From NCBI GenBank assembly GCA_031267155.1, contig JAIRZR010000344.1, positions 1-6,921 on the forward strand: DNA of 6,921 nucleotides, written 5' to 3'. Source of the stretch: Prevotellaceae bacterium (GTDB lineage Bacteria > Bacteroidota > Bacteroidia > Bacteroidales > UBA932). Shown piece after piece: positions 5,347-6,921 of the stretch. Within the stretch, counting starts at the first letter, position 1, and the number at the start of each line of letters is the position of its first letter. The notes under the pieces were generated by a model that had not been told where the DNA came from, searched no databases, and saw only the letters and a program-made list of their open reading frames with translations. The translations under genes and the position numbers were made by a program.

Positions 5347-6235
5347 TTATTTTTTATTCTCCATAAGTTTTTTCAATTCTTCCCTGCTTGGCAAGACCGT
5401 TTTGTAACGGCTTGCATAAATATGTCTGTTGTCTTCGGGAAGTGTGATTTTTACAAGCGTATCGCTTTTGTCCCGGCAAAGTATAATGCCTATTGTCCTG
5501 TTTTCATGTTCCAGACGTACAAAACGGTCATAATAGTTTACGTACATTTGCATCTGACCTAAATCCTGGTGGGTTAGTTTTCCTATTTTCAGGTCAATCA
5601 AAACAAAACACTGCAATAATCTGTTGTAAAAAACCAAATCTACCCTGAAGTGCTGCTCGTCGAAAGTAAACCGGACTTGCCGTCCCACGAAAGTAAAACC
5701 TTTGCCCAGCTCAAGCATAAAATGCTCCAGTTTGTTGATAAGCTTTTGTTCCAAATCATTTTCCGAATATCTTGAATTTTCAGGAAATCCCGTAAATTCA
5801 AGAATCAGAGGGTCTTTAGAGGACGAAATTGCAGGCCGGGAAGCTTTTATTTTCCACAGTATATGCCTCATTATATTTGTCCTGTAATTCCATAGATTGC
5901 GCAGACAGTGTCTGCGCAATTGGAGTAAACTGACCGGACGTCTGACTAATTGAATATGTATTGTAGAATTGCCTCATTTGTTCAAGATTTCTTTTAGAAA
6001 AGCCTCTGCCAAATTCTTTGGTTAATTTTTCGGATAAGTATTGAATAATCCGCTCTCCATAATCCGCTTTGCTGTTGCCTTTCTGCTCGTCTTCCACAAT
6101 CATTCTGCCTATTTCAAAATAGGTGTGAACCATAGTCTGGTTGACGTTTCTGACAACTGATTTTCTGGCTTCCGCGAGCAGAATTTTTATATTGTCAAAC
6201 AGTTCATGCCTGTTCGTTTTTTGAACGTTATTCAT
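5347..6235 (-). pseudogene. YhcG/DUF1016-type PDDEXK nuclease, broken by internal deletion and frameshift
   Basis: Two - strand frames together make one DUF1016 (YhcG-like) protein. The N-terminal frame (6235 down to a stop at 5816-5818, 139 residues) carries the DUF1016_N pattern 'TYFEIGRMIVEDEQKG', 'YGERIIQYLSEKLTKEFG', 'GFSKRNLEQMRQFY' and stops at 'CNFVL'. Family resemblance resumes in another frame at 'SKDPLILEFTGFPE' (near 5817) and runs to TAA at 5347-5349. It includes 'FVGRQVRFTF', 'FRVDLVFYNRLL', 'FVLIDLKIGKLTHQDLGQMQ' and 'TIGIILCRDKSD'; the Asp of VDLVF and the D-L-K of IDLK are the PD-(D/E)xK active-site residues. The family core that normally lies between (an LSWSHY segment and the ERL helices, roughly 60-80 residues) is absent at about 5815-5825. 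ATG 6235 is preferred over ATG 6268 because a promoter overlaps the longer version. DUF1016 genes often accompany restriction-modification loci; none is visible here. Confidence 0.85.
5896..5920. repeat. Perfect 25-bp palindrome inside the DUF1016 pseudogene
   Basis: ATTGCGCAGACA (5896-5907), a single central G (5908) and TGTCTGCGCAAT (5909-5920) form two perfect 12-bp arms. In the N-terminal frame of the pseudogene it encodes 'IAQTLSAQ', a stretch that lies in the variable part of the family. With a 1-nt centre it is better suited to binding a dimeric protein, or to cruciform formation, than to an RNA hairpin. It has no T tract and does not look like a terminator. Confidence 0.75.
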
Positions 6236-6255
6236 TGTATTAAAATTCCAAAATG

Positions 6256-6263
6256 CAAAGGTA
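6256..6263 (-). promoter_or_regulatory. Bacteroidota-type -7 element for the DUF1016 gene
   Basis: Read on the - strand, this is TACCTTTG followed by C, a match to TAnnTTTG. The predicted start of transcription, near 6250, lies between the two possible start codons. It therefore rules out ATG 6268 and supports ATG 6235 with a leader of about 15 nt. No clear TTG -33 box is seen at the usual distance. Confidence 0.6.
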
Positions 6264-6341
6264 CACATTATTTCTGAACTGACGGAAGGTTTTTGTTCAA
6301 CGGATGACGGCGATAATGAATTACCCCCGCTCGGCGTAGTC

Positions 6342-6375
6342 TTTGCTGTGTCATGCTAAAATTTTCCTATCTTTG
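6342..6375 (+). promoter_or_regulatory. Promoter for the Gfo/Idh/MocA gene
   Basis: A TTTG -33 box (6342-6345) and a TATCTTTG -7 box (6368-6375), separated by 22 nt, match the primary-sigma promoter pattern of Bacteroidota. Transcription would start near 6381, giving a leader of about 40 nt to the ATG at 6422. It diverges from the - strand promoter at 6256-6263. Confidence 0.75.
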
Positions 6376-6378
6376 CAC

Positions 6379-6419
6379 ATTAAACAGTTAAACAACTCAA
6401 CAACTCAACAATTAAACAG
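6379..6419 (+). repeat. Repetitive A/C-rich 5' leader of the oxidoreductase gene
   Basis: The leader is made of short repeats: ATTAAACAG at 6379-6387 and again at 6411-6419, flanking tandem AACAACTC units (6391-6398 and 6399-6406, then AACA). It has almost no G and so is unstructured, and has no Shine-Dalgarno site. An A-rich, open leader is a common way to support initiation in Bacteroidota. The repeats may be slippage products. Confidence 0.5.
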
Positions 6420-6421
6420 AC

Positions 6422-6921
6422 ATGATGAATAAAACATACAATTGGGGCATTATCGGTGCGGGACGCATCTCGCGCAAGTTTGTTGACGGACTGAAAAGCA
6501 CCCGCAATGGCCGTGCGTATGCCGTGGCCGCCCGCGACCTCGCCCGGGCGCAGGAATTTGCGCAGGAAAAAGACATGCCGGTGGCCTACGGCAGTTATGA
6601 AGCGCTGGCCGCCGACCCGCAGGTCGATGCGGTGTATATCGGCACGGTGAACACCCTGCACGCAGACAACGCCATGTTGATGATGGCGCATAAAAAGCCG
6701 GTGCTGTGCGAAAAGCCTTTTGCCATGAATCGTGTAGAGGTAGACCGCATGGTGGCAGCGGCACAGCACAACAAGGTGTTTCTGATGGAAGCCCTGTGGA
6801 CCAACTTCCTGCCCAGCATGAATGCGGTTCGGAAAATCATCGCCGACGGCACCATTGGCGACATCACTTACATCCGCGCCGACCTAGGGTTTTTTCGCGC
6901 CTACGACCCTCACCTTCGCAC
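6422..6921 (+). CDS. Gfo/Idh/MocA family NAD(P)-dependent oxidoreductase (3' truncated)
   Basis: The frame is open from ATG 6422 (a second ATG follows at 6425) to the window end, giving 166 complete codons of a family that usually has about 320-380 residues. The N-terminal Rossmann fold is clear: 'WGIIGAGRIS' (dinucleotide-binding glycines at 12 and 14), then 'AVAARDLARAQEFA', 'YGSYEALAADPQVDAVYIGT' and the family signature 'CEKPF' (Glu97-Lys98-Pro99, where the Lys is catalytic). 'EALWTNFLP' from residue 123 is typical of the dihydrodiol dehydrogenase / glucose-fructose oxidoreductase-like branch, which oxidises or reduces sugars or related polyols with NAD(P). Substrate cannot be assigned from this half. 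It is cytoplasmic, as no signal peptide is present. The sequence is more GC-rich than the pseudogene next to it (36/60 at 6541-6600 against 18/60 at 5581-5640). It has its own promoter and is separate from the lipase operon. Confidence 0.92.
   Translation, partial: MMNKTYNWGIIGAGRISRKFVDGLKSTRNGRAYAVAARDLARAQEFAQEKDMPVAYGSYEALAADPQVDAVYIGTVNTLHADNAMLMMAHKKPVLCEKPFAMNRVEVDRMVAAAQHNKVFLMEALWTNFLPSMNAVRKIIADGTIGDITYIRADLGFFRAYDPHLR

Noticed and set aside
6236..6268. Longer start (ATG 6268) for the DUF1016 gene
   Set aside because: The extra 11 residues ('MCTFAFWNFNT') overlap the TACCTTTG promoter element and are not part of the family's usual N terminus, so ATG 6235 is preferred.
6380..6867. 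Three overlapping - strand frames opposite the oxidoreductase
   Set aside because: The + strand carries the clear Gfo/Idh/MocA motifs through the whole stretch. The - strand frames are GC-rich shadows without domain features.

Overview
The window looks like a piece of a Bacteroidota chromosome, most likely Bacteroidales. Three putative promoters share the phylum's -7 pattern TAnnTTTG (377-384 +, 6368-6375 +, 6256-6263 -). Two exported proteins belong to families typical of this phylum: a LamG-type jellyroll protein and a PorT-like outer-membrane barrel. Start codons mostly lack a Shine-Dalgarno sequence, as is usual there. No tRNA, rRNA, CRISPR array or transposase was seen.

Layout: (1) 1-326 is the 3' end of a LamG-domain surface protein, closed by a very strong intrinsic terminator. 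(2) 327-777 is a long non-coding stretch with a good -7 element at its start and an unusually ordered set of nested complementary segments (558-694, followed by a hairpin to 733). It reads like a structured RNA leader or small RNA. (3) 778-5209 is a tight three-gene + strand cluster: an outer-membrane beta-barrel protein, a TPR protein with a two-helix membrane segment near its C terminus, and a 660-residue exported protein with a class-3-lipase-like C-terminal domain (GHSLGG). Gaps are 30 and 4 nt, so one transcript is likely. (4) 5210-5346 holds no convincing gene. (5) 5347-6235 on the - strand is a broken YhcG/DUF1016-type PDDEXK nuclease gene: both ends are well preserved, but the middle is deleted and the frame is shifted. 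A perfect 25-bp palindrome lies inside it. (6) 6236-6421 is a divergent promoter region. (7) 6422-6921 is the start of a GC-rich Gfo/Idh/MocA oxidoreductase running off the end.

How the genes may work together: all three operon products carry signal peptides, and the first two signal peptides are clearly related (14 of 26 aligned residues identical). The simplest reading is an envelope system in which a lipase-like enzyme is exported and works with an outer-membrane barrel and a TPR/membrane partner, expressed behind a roughly 390-nt structured leader. The lipase domain and signal peptides are visible in the sequence; the joint function is inference. Base composition changes along the window. 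In three single-line samples, GC was 35/60 in the lipase N-terminal part, 19/60 in its lipase domain and 36/60 in the oxidoreductase, which suggests mosaic origins.
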